Assembly (NCBI RefSeq): GCF_003385185.1
Contig: NZ_PQHZ01000021.1
Coordinates: 1 to 64,000 of the forward strand
Direction of reading: 5' to 3'
DNA: 64,000 nt
Source of the DNA: Amycolatopsis palatopharyngis
Lineage (GTDB): Bacteria; Actinomycetota; Actinomycetes; Mycobacteriales; Pseudonocardiaceae
The notes beneath the pieces are model-generated. The model was given only the letters and a program-made list of their open reading frames with translations, did no database searches and had not been told where the DNA came from. This document shows positions 1 to 6,442 of this stretch, in pieces (position 1 is the first letter of the stretch; each line of letters starts with the position of its first letter). The position numbers and the translations under genes were made by a program.

Positions 1-13
1 TCCCAGCTTGGTA

Positions 14-180
14 CGTCTGCAAGTACGCCCAAGCAAGATCCACTTCGCCGTTTTCCGTATCCAAGTGCCCCCTCGGCGTCCGCGCCTGCGTGCGGGGAAC
101 CGTCCCAGTGAGGGTGGCGGAGGTCGCGCTCGGTGGCGGAAAACTGCGCTGATGATCTTGCTTGGGGGTACTTGCAGACG
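14..180. repeat. Imperfect long inverted repeat, possible MITE-like element or long hairpin
   Basis: The first 27 bases (14-40) and the last 27 bases (154-180) are inverted complements with one mismatch. The outer arms begin CGTCTGCAAGTAC. Complementarity continues inwards in weaker form: CGGAAAAC near 138 matches GTTTTCCG near 50. I found no clear target-site duplication and no transposase. The 264 bases before the first gene hold this element and a promoter box, and no credible gene. Confidence 0.55.
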
Positions 181-252
181 CTCCAAAACGGTGCCAACGG
201 CGGTGGGGCGTGGTCGCCGCAAAGGGGGTTACCGGCTGGATGGGTTTGGTGG

Positions 253-264
253 TAACTTGACTCG
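253..264 (+). promoter_or_regulatory. -10 box (TAACTT) placed for a leaderless transcript
   Basis: TAACTT (253-258) fits the actinobacterial TANNNT -10 consensus and lies six bases before the GTG at 265. There is no Shine-Dalgarno sequence in between, so transcription probably starts at or next to the start codon. Confidence 0.5.
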
Positions 265-1107
265 GTGAGCTTGAGCTGGGATTCGCGGAGCTGGGAACTG
301 CCCGAGCGGTACGAGACGCCGGACGGTGTCGTCCGGTGGGCGCGGATGGGTGAGGGTGATCCGGTGGTGCTGCTGCACGGCACGCCGTTCTCCTCGGTCG
401 TGTGGCGGGACATCGCCGCCGCGCTCGCGCATACGCACCAGGTCCATGTCTGGGACATGCTCGGCTACGGTCAGTCGGAGATGCGCGAGGGGCAGGATGT
501 CTCCCTCGCCGCCCAGCAGGGGATCTTCGCGTCGCTGCTGGAACATTGGGGGCTCGTCGAACCCACCGTCATCGCACACGACTTCGGCGGGGCGGTCGCG
601 TTGCGGACTCATCTGCTCAACCAGGTTTCCTATCGTGCGCTCGCCCTTGTCGACCCGGTCGCGCTCGCCCCGTGGGGATCGCCGTTCTTCCGGTTGGTCC
701 GGGACAACGCCGCGGTGTTCGGGCAGCTTCCCGAGCATCTGCACGCCGCTCTGGTCCGGGAGTACGTGAGTTCCGCCAGCGGGCCAGGACTGCACCCCGC
801 CACGCTCGACCGGCTGGTCCTTCCCTGGCTCGAAGGGGAGGGGCAGGCCGCGTTCTATCGGCAGATCGCACAGGCCGACCAGCGATACACCGACGAGGTC
901 GAACCGCGGTACACGGACATCACGCTTCCCGTGCTCGTGTGCTGGGGCGAGGACGACACCTGGATCCCCGTCGCGAAGGGCGAGCAACTCGCGGACGTGA
1001 TCCCGGGTGCCCGCCTGCGGCGTATCCCCCGTGCGGGACATCTGGTGCAGGAGGACGCCCCTGCCGAACTCACTGCCGCGCTGATGGAGTTCCTTCGCGA
1101 GCGGTGA
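265..1107 (+). CDS. Alpha/beta hydrolase, haloalkane dehalogenase/epoxide hydrolase-like
   Basis: This 280-residue protein spans the full alpha/beta-hydrolase fold. An HGTP oxyanion-hole motif lies at residues 38-41. The nucleophile elbow reads HDFGG (104-109), which makes the nucleophile Asp106 rather than Ser; that is the pattern of haloalkane dehalogenases and related epoxide hydrolases. WGEDD (near 227-231) probably supplies the acid, and His259 in AGHLVQED is the expected catalytic base. The GTG at 265 is chosen because it follows a TANNNT box and keeps the whole N-terminal strand. The next gene (MarR) converges with a 30-base gap. The substrate cannot be read from the sequence. Confidence 0.85.
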   Translation: MSLSWDSRSWELPERYETPDGVVRWARMGEGDPVVLLHGTPFSSVVWRDIAAALAHTHQVHVWDMLGYGQSEMREGQDVSLAAQQGIFASLLEHWGLVEPTVIAHDFGGAVALRTHLLNQVSYRALALVDPVALAPWGSPFFRLVRDNAAVFGQLPEHLHAALVREYVSSASGPGLHPATLDRLVLPWLEGEGQAAFYRQIAQADQRYTDEVEPRYTDITLPVLVCWGEDDTWIPVAKGEQLADVIPGARLRRIPRAGHLVQEDAPAELTAALMEFLRER

Positions 1108-1137
1108 GTACGCGACGCGGGCCGCAGGGGATCGTTG

Positions 1138-1590
1138 TCAGCCGCCGCCGGTGGGCGTCGCGCTGTCCAGCGTTTCGGCCAGCGACGCCAGTTCGGGGAT
1201 CCGCTTCGCCTCGGCGAGGGCGCCTTCGAGCGCCACGTCATGGGTGGGACGAGCCTCGCGCAGCAACGCCCAGCCGCGTTCGGTGAGTTCGGTGTAGATC
1301 CCGCGCCGGTCGTCCTTGCACAACACCCTGGTCAGCAGGTCGCGGTCCTCGAGGCGATTCACCAGCCGAGAGGTCGCACTACCCGACAATGCCGCGGCAC
1401 GGGCCAGCTGCTGCATCCGCATATGCCACCCGTCCTGCCGCGACAGTGCGTCGAGCACGGTGAACTCGACGACGGACAGCTTGTGCCCGCGCAGGGCCTG
1501 CTCGAGGGTGGTCTCGATGAGCCCGTGAAGGGCGGCAAGGGTTCGCCAGCCGTGGGCCCGGATCTCCACGGCGTCATCGGCGATGCCCAT
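1138..1590 (-). CDS. MarR-family transcriptional regulator
   Basis: This 150-residue protein has the MarR winged helix-turn-helix. The DNA-recognition helix lies around residues 68-86 (LSGSATSRLVNRLEDRDLL), and the wing runs through KDDRRGIYTELTERG (92-106). Flanking helices would form the dimer interface. The ATG at 1590 follows a clear GGAGG ribosome site. MarR proteins usually repress nearby genes and are released by small phenolic ligands; the target and ligand here are unknown. The convergent hydrolase downstream and the regulator at 1697-2332 are its only close neighbours. Confidence 0.9.
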   Translation of the reverse strand: MGIADDAVEIRAHGWRTLAALHGLIETTLEQALRGHKLSVVEFTVLDALSRQDGWHMRMQQLARAAALSGSATSRLVNRLEDRDLLTRVLCKDDRRGIYTELTERGWALLREARPTHDVALEGALAEAKRIPELASLAETLDSATPTGGG

Positions 1591-1637
1591 CGGAACCTCC
1601 TCGGGTGGGCGCAGGACTGCGCAATGGCCACGCTCGC

Positions 1638-1643
1638 ATTATA
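1638..1643 (-). promoter_or_regulatory. -10 box of the MarR gene
   Basis: A perfect TATAAT on the minus strand, 48 bases upstream of the marR-type start. No good -35 is visible at the expected spacing. Confidence 0.45.
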
Positions 1644-1696
1644 CACGCTCACGCGTTTAGGGCGCGTCTGCAAGTAATCGTCGAGTGGCGCGCCGG

Positions 1697-2332
1697 TCAG
1701 CCCCGATGGCGCTGGTAGTGCCGGGCAGCTCGGGCCCGGTTGCCGCATGCTGTGCAGCACCACTCTCTGCGCGGGTGATCCTTGACGAAGTACAGGACGC
1801 AGCCAGGGGCGTAGCAGGCACGCAGCCGCACGCGGTCCTCGCCGGTGAAGAGTTCGACAGCCTCGACGGCGACAGCGGCGGCCAGCCGCGTGGCCGGGGC
1901 CGCCGTACTCGTGTGGCGACGGCGCAGCTGTCCTTCGTCGAGGAAGAGTTGCGGCCACGTGGCCGCCTCGGCGGCGATGTGGTTGACGTCGGCGACCGCG
2001 CGTTCGAGATCCGTCGTCGCGGATATCGCGCCGGAACGGGAATCCTCGGTCAGGAGTGCGGCAAGGCGGCGCAACGCGTCCCGGAGGGTCCGAAACCGGT
2101 CGACGTCCGTACGGTCCAGTCTCCAGTTGTCAGAGTCGCCCGCGTCCGGTTCGCATACGGCTGCCAGCCAGGCGCGCAGGTCCCCGACGGTGCGCAGTGA
2201 ATCGTGCACGCCGCCGCGATCGGCCCAGATAGTGCTCATCAGCCGCACCGGAGCGGACTCTTCCGGAAGCAGCAACGCGAACGGTTCACTCAGCGCTTCC
2301 GAGTCACGAGTTGCCGGCCGATCCTTCATCAT
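1697..2332 (-). CDS. CGNR zinc-finger (ABATE-type) putative transcriptional regulator
   Basis: This 211-residue protein has an N-terminal ABATE-like region and a C-terminal CGNR zinc finger. The finger begins near Cys173 and contains C-x4-C (173/178), then a Cys pair at 192-193 and Cys196 within the signature CGNR (196-199), followed by a basic tail. Such proteins are thought to bind DNA as stress-type regulators, but few have been studied. The gene is divergent from the DUF1348 gene across 96 bases holding four evenly spaced half-sites, so autoregulation and control of its neighbour are likely. The start could be the second ATG (2329). Confidence 0.85.
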   Translation of the reverse strand: MMKDRPATRDSEALSEPFALLLPEESAPVRLMSTIWADRGGVHDSLRTVGDLRAWLAAVCEPDAGDSDNWRLDRTDVDRFRTLRDALRRLAALLTEDSRSGAISATTDLERAVADVNHIAAEAATWPQLFLDEGQLRRRHTSTAAPATRLAAAVAVEAVELFTGEDRVRLRACYAPGCVLYFVKDHPRREWCCTACGNRARAARHYQRHRG

Positions 2333-2412
2333 CTAACGGTAGCAGCCACTTGCATCCGTTAGACGTATCTGCTTGACTTCTAACGTCACTCAACCGAGTA
2401 AACCGTTAGAAG
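2333..2412. promoter_or_regulatory. Four alternating CTAACG/CGTTAG half-sites between divergent genes
   Basis: CTAACG occurs at 2333 and 2380, and its complement CGTTAG at 2357 and 2404, so the half-sites start 24, 23 and 24 bases apart in alternating orientation. The inner pair extends to a perfect 9-bp inverted repeat (CTTCTAACG 2377-2385, CGTTAGAAG 2404-2412). TTGACT (2373-2378) overlaps one site and may be a -35. The CGNR regulator is the natural candidate to bind here. Confidence 0.6.
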
Positions 2413-2428
2413 TGCGGCAGGAGTACCG

Positions 2429-2884
2429 ATGACGCGCCCACCCGTTCCCCCCTTCGACGAGACCACTGCACGGCAGAAGGTGCAGGCCGCCGAGGACGCC
2501 TGGAACTCCAGGGACCCACAGCGTGTGGCCCTGGCGTACACGGTCGACTCCGAATGGCGAAACCGGTCGGAGTTCGTGACCGGACGCGAGGAGATCGTGG
2601 CGTTCCTGACCAAGAAGTGGCAGCGAGAGCTCGACTATGCGCTGCGCAAGAGCCTGTGGGCCTTCACCGAGAACCACATCGCCGTGCGGTTCCAGTACGA
2701 GTGGCGAGACCACACGGGACAGTGGTGGCGCAGCTACGGCAATGAGAACTGGGAGTTCGACGCCGAAGGCTACATGCGCAGCCGCGAGGCCAGTATCAAC
2801 GATGTGCCGATCACCGCCGAACAGCGACGCATCTTCGGGCCCCGTGGCGATGACGAACGCGAGCACGTCATTCCCTTGCACTGA
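2429..2884 (+). CDS. DUF1348 nuclear-transport-factor-2-like protein
   Basis: This 151-residue protein matches the DUF1348 branch of the SnoaL/NTF2-like fold: a short alpha-beta cone with the conserved stretches [18 protein letters not shown] and YGNENWEFD, and the terminal [12 protein letters not shown]. The fold often houses small-molecule enzymes, but no reaction has been firmly assigned to this branch. The ATG is preceded by GCAGGAG. It is followed after 28 bases by the MOSC gene in the same direction. Its promoter region carries the operator-like half-sites next to the CGNR regulator. Confidence 0.85.
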   Translation: MTRPPVPPFDETTARQKVQAAEDAWNSRDPQRVALAYTVDSEWRNRSEFVTGREEIVAFLTKKWQRELDYALRKSLWAFTENHIAVRFQYEWRDHTGQWWRSYGNENWEFDAEGYMRSREASINDVPITAEQRRIFGPRGDDEREHVIPLH

Positions 2885-2912
2885 TCCGGCAACTGACGAT
2901 CCAGGGAGAAAA

Positions 2913-3572
2913 ATGCATATCTCGGGGCTGTGGCGGTATCCGGTGAAGTCGATGGGCGGCGAACCGCTTGCGGAGGCCGAGCTCACCCGCAACGGCATCA
3001 CCGGTGACCGCGTGGTGCACGTCCGTGGCAAACGCGGGTTGCTGACCGGCCGCACGCGCAGCGGCCTGCTCACGGTGCCTGTTCGCACCGGCCCGGAGGG
3101 TGTCCCATGGGTGGATGGTCACCCATGGGACACCCCGGCCGCCGCGGCGACCGTGCGTGCGCGAGCCGGAGATGACGCACATCTCGTCGCGCATGCGGGG
3201 CCGGAGCGCTTCGACGTGCTCAACCTGCTGGTCGCCACGGATGGCGCGGTGCGCCGCTTCGGTGGCGACATCCGGCGACTGCGGCCGAACATCCTGGTCG
3301 GGGGAGTACCGCCGGAAGCGGAAAGGGACTGGCCGGGGCAGGCACTGGCCGTCGGTGACGTGGTCATCGGCATCCACTCCGTCCGGCAGCGGTGCATTGT
3401 CACGTCCATCGATCCCGACTCCGGCGAACAGGACCTCGAGGTGTCCCGGCGCATTCGCGCCCTGTTCGGCAACGAACTCTGCCTCAACTGCTGGATCATC
3501 GAACCTGGCATCATTCGTCCGGACGATCCGGTGACACTCGTTCCGACGGAGGCAGAGCCAAGGAGCGCTTGA
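2913..3572 (+). CDS. MOSC domain protein
   Basis: 219 residues starting at the ATG after GGGAGAA. The N-terminal part (GLWRYPVKSMGGEPL, residues 4-18) is the MOSC beta-barrel domain. The C-terminal part carries the MOSC core, with RCIVTSIDPDSGEQD and the Cys-containing ELCLNCWII. MOSC proteins handle the molybdenum cofactor or its sulfurated form, either as molybdoenzymes acting on N-hydroxylated compounds or as sulfur carriers. At this length it resembles stand-alone YcbX/YiiM-type proteins. It is probably co-transcribed with the DUF1348 gene; no electron-transfer partner is adjacent. Confidence 0.85.
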   Translation: MHISGLWRYPVKSMGGEPLAEAELTRNGITGDRVVHVRGKRGLLTGRTRSGLLTVPVRTGPEGVPWVDGHPWDTPAAAATVRARAGDDAHLVAHAGPERFDVLNLLVATDGAVRRFGGDIRRLRPNILVGGVPPEAERDWPGQALAVGDVVIGIHSVRQRCIVTSIDPDSGEQDLEVSRRIRALFGNELCLNCWIIEPGIIRPDDPVTLVPTEAEPRSA

Positions 3573-3627
3573 GCGATCAGTAGACGTAGCGTCATGGGGG
3601 AAACGTCTTGGAGGGCGGTGCGAGCGG

Positions 3628-4038
3628 GTGACGGATTCGTGGTGGTGGAGCCTGCTGATCGGGATCCTGGCCTCGTTGCTGCTCGCCTGGCTCGCGCTGG
3701 TCGTGGTGCTCGTCATCATGCGGCCTCGTGGCGGTCTGTTGCGGGAGGCATTGCGCCTGTTGCCTGATGTCGTGCGGCTGATCCACGCACTGTGGTCGGA
3801 TCGGTCGCTGCCGCGCGGGGTCCGGATGCGGCTGGGGTTGCTGCTCACCTACCTCGCGCTGCCGATCGACCTGGTACCCGATTTCATCCCCCTGCTCGGG
3901 TACGCCGACGACGCGATAGTCGTCACCGCCGTGTTGCGCGGCGTGGTGCGCAAAGCTGGGCTCCAAGCGGTGCGTGCGCACTGGCCTGGGACCGAGGACG
4001 GGTTCAGCGCGTTGTGCAGGCTGACCGGACTCGATTGA
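3628..4038 (+). CDS. DUF1232 (YkvA-like) small membrane protein
   Basis: 136 residues from a GTG at 3628. An N-terminal hydrophobic segment (residues about 6-28) should span the membrane. The DUF1232 core follows, with the hallmark LPIDLVPDFIPLLGYADD around residues 79-96. The family is widespread in bacteria and its function is unknown. It converges with the DUF1992 gene, whose stop is four bases away, and there is room for only a very compact terminator. Confidence 0.85.
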   Translation: MTDSWWWSLLIGILASLLLAWLALVVVLVIMRPRGGLLREALRLLPDVVRLIHALWSDRSLPRGVRMRLGLLLTYLALPIDLVPDFIPLLGYADDAIVVTAVLRGVVRKAGLQAVRAHWPGTEDGFSALCRLTGLD

Positions 4039-4042
4039 GCCT

Positions 4043-4552
4043 TCAGCCGGATTTCTTGTGGCGGCGGGAGAATCTGTTCCACCACGACGTTCGCGGCCTC
4101 GACTGGTCCGTCGTGGCCCGCTCGGTGCCGATCGCTTGCTCCATGGTTTCGGCCCGGTCCGCCCGCCACTGCCGCACCACGTCGTCCACGTCGACCGGAC
4201 CAAGCGGAACCTGTGGCCCCGACGGTGCTCGCAGCCACCGCACTATCTGATCGTTGAGCTCGGCCGCGGCGGCGCGCACGGCTTGCTCGGTGGGCAGGCC
4301 GCGAACCGCCTCGGGTAACCGTTCGACTTCCCTGCGCAGTCGCAGCGGGGTCGGTAGCAGCGCTTCAGCCGACAGTCCCTCGCGTTCCATCTTCTGCCTG
4401 ATCCACCAGTGTTCGTCGGTGGGTTTGTCCAATCCGGGCAGGGGTTTGCCTGCGCCGGGAAGGTTGTCCAGTTCGCCGCGCTCACCGGCTTCGCGAATCT
4501 GCTTGTCCACCCACGATTCGAAGTCGACACCGGGTGGCTTGCGTTCGGTCAT
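4043..4552 (-). CDS. DUF1992 (DnaJ-C28 conserved-domain-like) protein
   Basis: 169 residues. The N-terminal half is the DUF1992 domain shared with the eukaryotic DNAJC28 protein, with the conserved stretches FESWVDKQIREA, GELDNLPGAGKPL and WWIRQKMEREGLS (residues about 11-62). There is no J-domain. The C-terminal third is charged and poorly conserved. Bacterial members have no established role. A 16-base near-palindrome lies 39 bases upstream of the start and may be its operator. Confidence 0.85.
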   Translation of the reverse strand: MTERKPPGVDFESWVDKQIREAGERGELDNLPGAGKPLPGLDKPTDEHWWIRQKMEREGLSAEALLPTPLRLRREVERLPEAVRGLPTEQAVRAAAAELNDQIVRWLRAPSGPQVPLGPVDVDDVVRQWRADRAETMEQAIGTERATTDQSRPRTSWWNRFSRRHKKSG

Positions 4553-4590
4553 GGCGTTCCCCCGAGTACGGCAGCGGCGATCCGCCTTTA

Positions 4591-4606
4591 TGATACATCA
4601 GTATCA
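4591..4606. promoter_or_regulatory. Palindromic operator candidate upstream of the DUF1992 gene
   Basis: TGATAC-ATCA-GTATCA is an inverted repeat with 6-bp arms in an AT-rich patch unlike its surroundings. It sits where the promoter of the minus-strand gene starting at 4552 should be. No cognate repressor can be named. Confidence 0.4.
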
Positions 4607-4624
4607 ATACGGGGTCCGCGGAAC

Positions 4625-5371
4625 TCAGCCGGCTTTTGGGCTACGTCGAGCGATGGTGATGATCTCCGCGCTCGCAGCGCTCAACGGATCGCGCGCCCAG
4701 TCGCCGAACTGCTCCTCGACGACAAGTCCGGCATCGGCCAGGTAGTTCGAGAGCGAACCCGGATCGAGGAACCGCAGGCTGCTGTGGCTCACCTTGGGCC
4801 GGTGCCAGCTCGTGCTCGTGAACGTCTCGGTGAAATGGACGACGTCCTCGTCGACCGGCGTCTCCACGCGGTGTTCCACGCGCACGACGTCGCCGGCCGC
4901 GTCGATCACCTCGACCGCGTTGTCCGGGGTCCATTGCTCCCAAGCGCGGGCCGCGGGATTTCGGGTCTCGAACGCGAAGCGTCCGCCGTCGGTGAGGGCT
5001 TCCCGGACAGTGGCCAGCGACGTGCGGATCTGCTCTTCGGAGCGGAGTTCCTGGAACGCGTGGCCGGTCATGATGACAAGGTCGAACTCCTGCCGCCACG
5101 CGGTGTTGGTGAGATCGCCGAGCGCCCATTCGATATCCGGATACCTGTGTGCCTGGGCCAGCATGGCCGCTGCCGGGTCCAATCCGGACAGCCGACCGGT
5201 GTGATGGCTGGTCCTTGCCCTGTGCAGCAACACGCCCGTTCCGCAGCCGACGTCCAGTACGGAACCGGCGGACATCACCAGGTCGAGGTAGAAGTCGTCA
5301 CTCGGCCCCCAGCGGTTGAGTAGGTCGTACAACTCGGCAAGACGCTCATCGGAGTACGCGAGAGTTCCCAC
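4625..5371 (-). CDS. Class I SAM-dependent methyltransferase
   Basis: 248 residues with a Rossmann-like methyltransferase domain. The SAM-binding glycine motif is VLDVGCGTGVLL (about 42-53). The acidic residue after beta-2 lies in GLDP, and motif IV lies in DLVIMTGHAFQEL. The GTG at 5371 (VGTLAYSDERL) is chosen because the longer reading frame upstream is Arg/Pro-rich and has none of the family's features. The acceptor substrate is unknown, and nothing adjacent suggests a pathway. Confidence 0.8.
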   Translation of the reverse strand: MGTLAYSDERLAELYDLLNRWGPSDDFYLDLVMSAGSVLDVGCGTGVLLHRARTSHHTGRLSGLDPAAAMLAQAHRYPDIEWALGDLTNTAWRQEFDLVIMTGHAFQELRSEEQIRTSLATVREALTDGGRFAFETRNPAARAWEQWTPDNAVEVIDAAGDVVRVEHRVETPVDEDVVHFTETFTSTSWHRPKVSHSSLRFLDPGSLSNYLADAGLVVEEQFGDWARDPLSAASAEIITIARRSPKAG

Positions 5372-5412
5372 CGGGGCAGTGTGGCAGGGACCGCTGGCGA
5401 TCTCAGCCGAGT

Positions 5413-5580
5413 TTGGCCGGCTCGACCAACTCTGCGCACGGACGTCCCACATCCAGCGGCCTCGGCATCCTCGCTGTACTGGCGGAGGCGGCCGAATGCA
5501 CGTTTCCCGCGCTGCGCGACCAGCTCGAACTGATGGAGAAACTGGCCGCCCGGCTCGATTCCACAATGGATCGAGACTGA
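5413..5580 (+). pseudogene. Degenerate winged-helix regulator remnant
   Basis: This frame, read from 5413 to the TGA at 5578-5580, contains GILAVLAEAAECTFPALRDQ and a short helical tail ending MDRD. The first part looks like the start of the winged-helix domain of small actinobacterial ArsR/MarR-like regulators, where the expected continuation would be a recognition helix and wing. Here the sequence jumps to an unrelated helical end, and no convincing start or ribosome site is present. I read it as a fragment left by an internal deletion; a genuine 55-residue peptide is less likely. Confidence 0.35.
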
Positions 5581-5601
5581 CGACGAATCGCCGAGCGCGG
5601 G

Positions 5602-5613
5602 TAGGGTGCTGGA
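5602..5613 (+). promoter_or_regulatory. -10 box (TAGGGT) for a leaderless transcript
   Basis: TAGGGT (5602-5607) is followed by six bases and the ATG at 5614, with no ribosome-binding sequence between them. Confidence 0.5.
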
Positions 5614-6252
5614 ATGACCGGTACCAGAGACGACTTCCTGCACACCGCCCGCTCGGCCGCGGATCTGTTGCGCGAACCCGCGGTCGCCGCGGCCTGGGGT
5701 GAGCCGAGCGCCCTGCGGGAGTTCAGCGTCGGCGGCCTAGCAGGGCATCTGGCTTACCAGATTCTGGCTGTTCCGCGGATCCTGGACGCGCCGCTGCCAC
5801 AGGAGCGGACCGTTCCCCTGCTGGAGCACTACGCACACGTGCGATGGATCGATGCGGGAGTGGACGACGAGGTCAACGTGCGCATCCGCGACGGTGGCGA
5901 GCAGGTTGCGACCGAGGGCCATTCGAAGTTGGTGCTGCGAGTCGATTCCGCGATCGAGGAGTTGGCGGATAAGTTGACCAGGCAGCCGGACAGGGCCGTG
6001 CGCCTGCCGTTCTGGGGACCGTGGTCGCTGATGCTCGACGACCTGCTGATCACGCGGATGATGGAACTCGCGGTGCACTCCGACGACCTGGCGGTCAGTG
6101 TCGGCCTCGAGACACCCGTACTTCCGCGGAATGCGGTGGAGACCGTGGTCGACCTGCTGTCCCGGCTGGCGAGCCGCAGGCACGGGCAGACCGCGGTCCT
6201 GCGTGGACTCAGCCGCGCCGAGCGGGCCCCGGACACCATCACGGCGTTCTGA
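5614..6252 (+). CDS. Maleylpyruvate isomerase-family mycothiol-dependent protein
   Basis: 212 residues of DinB-like helical-bundle type. The metal-binding pattern typical of the mycothiol-dependent (MDMPI) family is present: a His in GGLAGHLAYQ (about 40-49), and Glu plus His in MMELAVHSDDLAVS. These proteins use mycothiol, the actinobacterial thiol, in isomerase or transferase reactions, and most members have no assigned substrate. The gene appears to be leaderless. It lies upstream of the threonine leader but has its own reading direction and spacing, so there is no sign of functional linkage. Confidence 0.8.
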   Translation: MTGTRDDFLHTARSAADLLREPAVAAAWGEPSALREFSVGGLAGHLAYQILAVPRILDAPLPQERTVPLLEHYAHVRWIDAGVDDEVNVRIRDGGEQVATEGHSKLVLRVDSAIEELADKLTRQPDRAVRLPFWGPWSLMLDDLLITRMMELAVHSDDLAVSVGLETPVLPRNAVETVVDLLSRLASRRHGQTAVLRGLSRAERAPDTITAF

Positions 6253-6290
6253 GCCGAGAGAATTCGAGGTCAGTTGCCGCGCCGAGCTGC

Positions 6291-6303
6291 TAATGTGATC
6301 GGT
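6291..6303 (+). promoter_or_regulatory. -10 box (TAATGT) of the thrS-like leader transcript
   Basis: TAATGT (6291-6296) is followed by seven bases and the ATG of the leader peptide at 6304. Transcription would therefore begin at the leader start codon. No convincing -35 hexamer lies at 17-18 bases. Confidence 0.5.
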
Positions 6304-6354
6304 ATGCAGCGCGCAGGAATGACGACGACGCCGGAGAGTGTCCCGGCGCGCTGA
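6304..6354 (+). CDS. Thr-rich leader peptide of a putative attenuator
   Basis: This 16-residue frame, MQRAGMTTTPESVPAR, has three consecutive ACG threonine codons (6322-6330). It ends in TGA 17 bases before the first base of a strong terminator hairpin that precedes a threonyl-tRNA synthetase paralogue. The layout matches ribosome-mediated attenuation: stalling at the Thr run when charged tRNA-Thr is scarce would let an alternative structure form. CCCGG in the leader (6342-6346) can pair with CCGGG in the terminator's 5' arm (6377-6381) as part of such an antiterminator. The mechanism is inferred; the codons and hairpin are plain in the sequence. Confidence 0.7.
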   Translation: MQRAGMTTTPESVPAR

Positions 6355-6371
6355 CAGCTGTCTTGAGTCCA

Positions 6372-6399
6372 AAGCCCCGGGGCGAGTGCCCCGGGGCTT
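6372..6399 (+). terminator. Attenuator hairpin upstream of the thrS-like gene
   Basis: AAGCCCCGGGG (6372-6382) and CCCCGGGGCTT (6389-6399) form a perfect 11-bp stem with the six-base loop CGAGTG. There is no U-run, which is common for actinobacterial terminators. It lies between the Thr leader peptide and the synthetase, 43 bases before the synthetase start. Confidence 0.75.
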
Positions 6400-6442
6400 A
6401 GTCGTGTGGTCACTCGCCGTTGATTCTCGTGAGGAGACCACG

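Noticed and set aside
8-268. An 86-residue frame at the left edge
   Set aside because: It runs through the inverted-repeat element and into the next gene's start, and is Arg-rich without any conserved feature.
6355-6442. T-box riboswitch upstream of the thrS paralogue
   Set aside because: The leader of about 140 bases is too short and has no T-box bulge sequence or specifier stem; the Thr-rich peptide explains it better.
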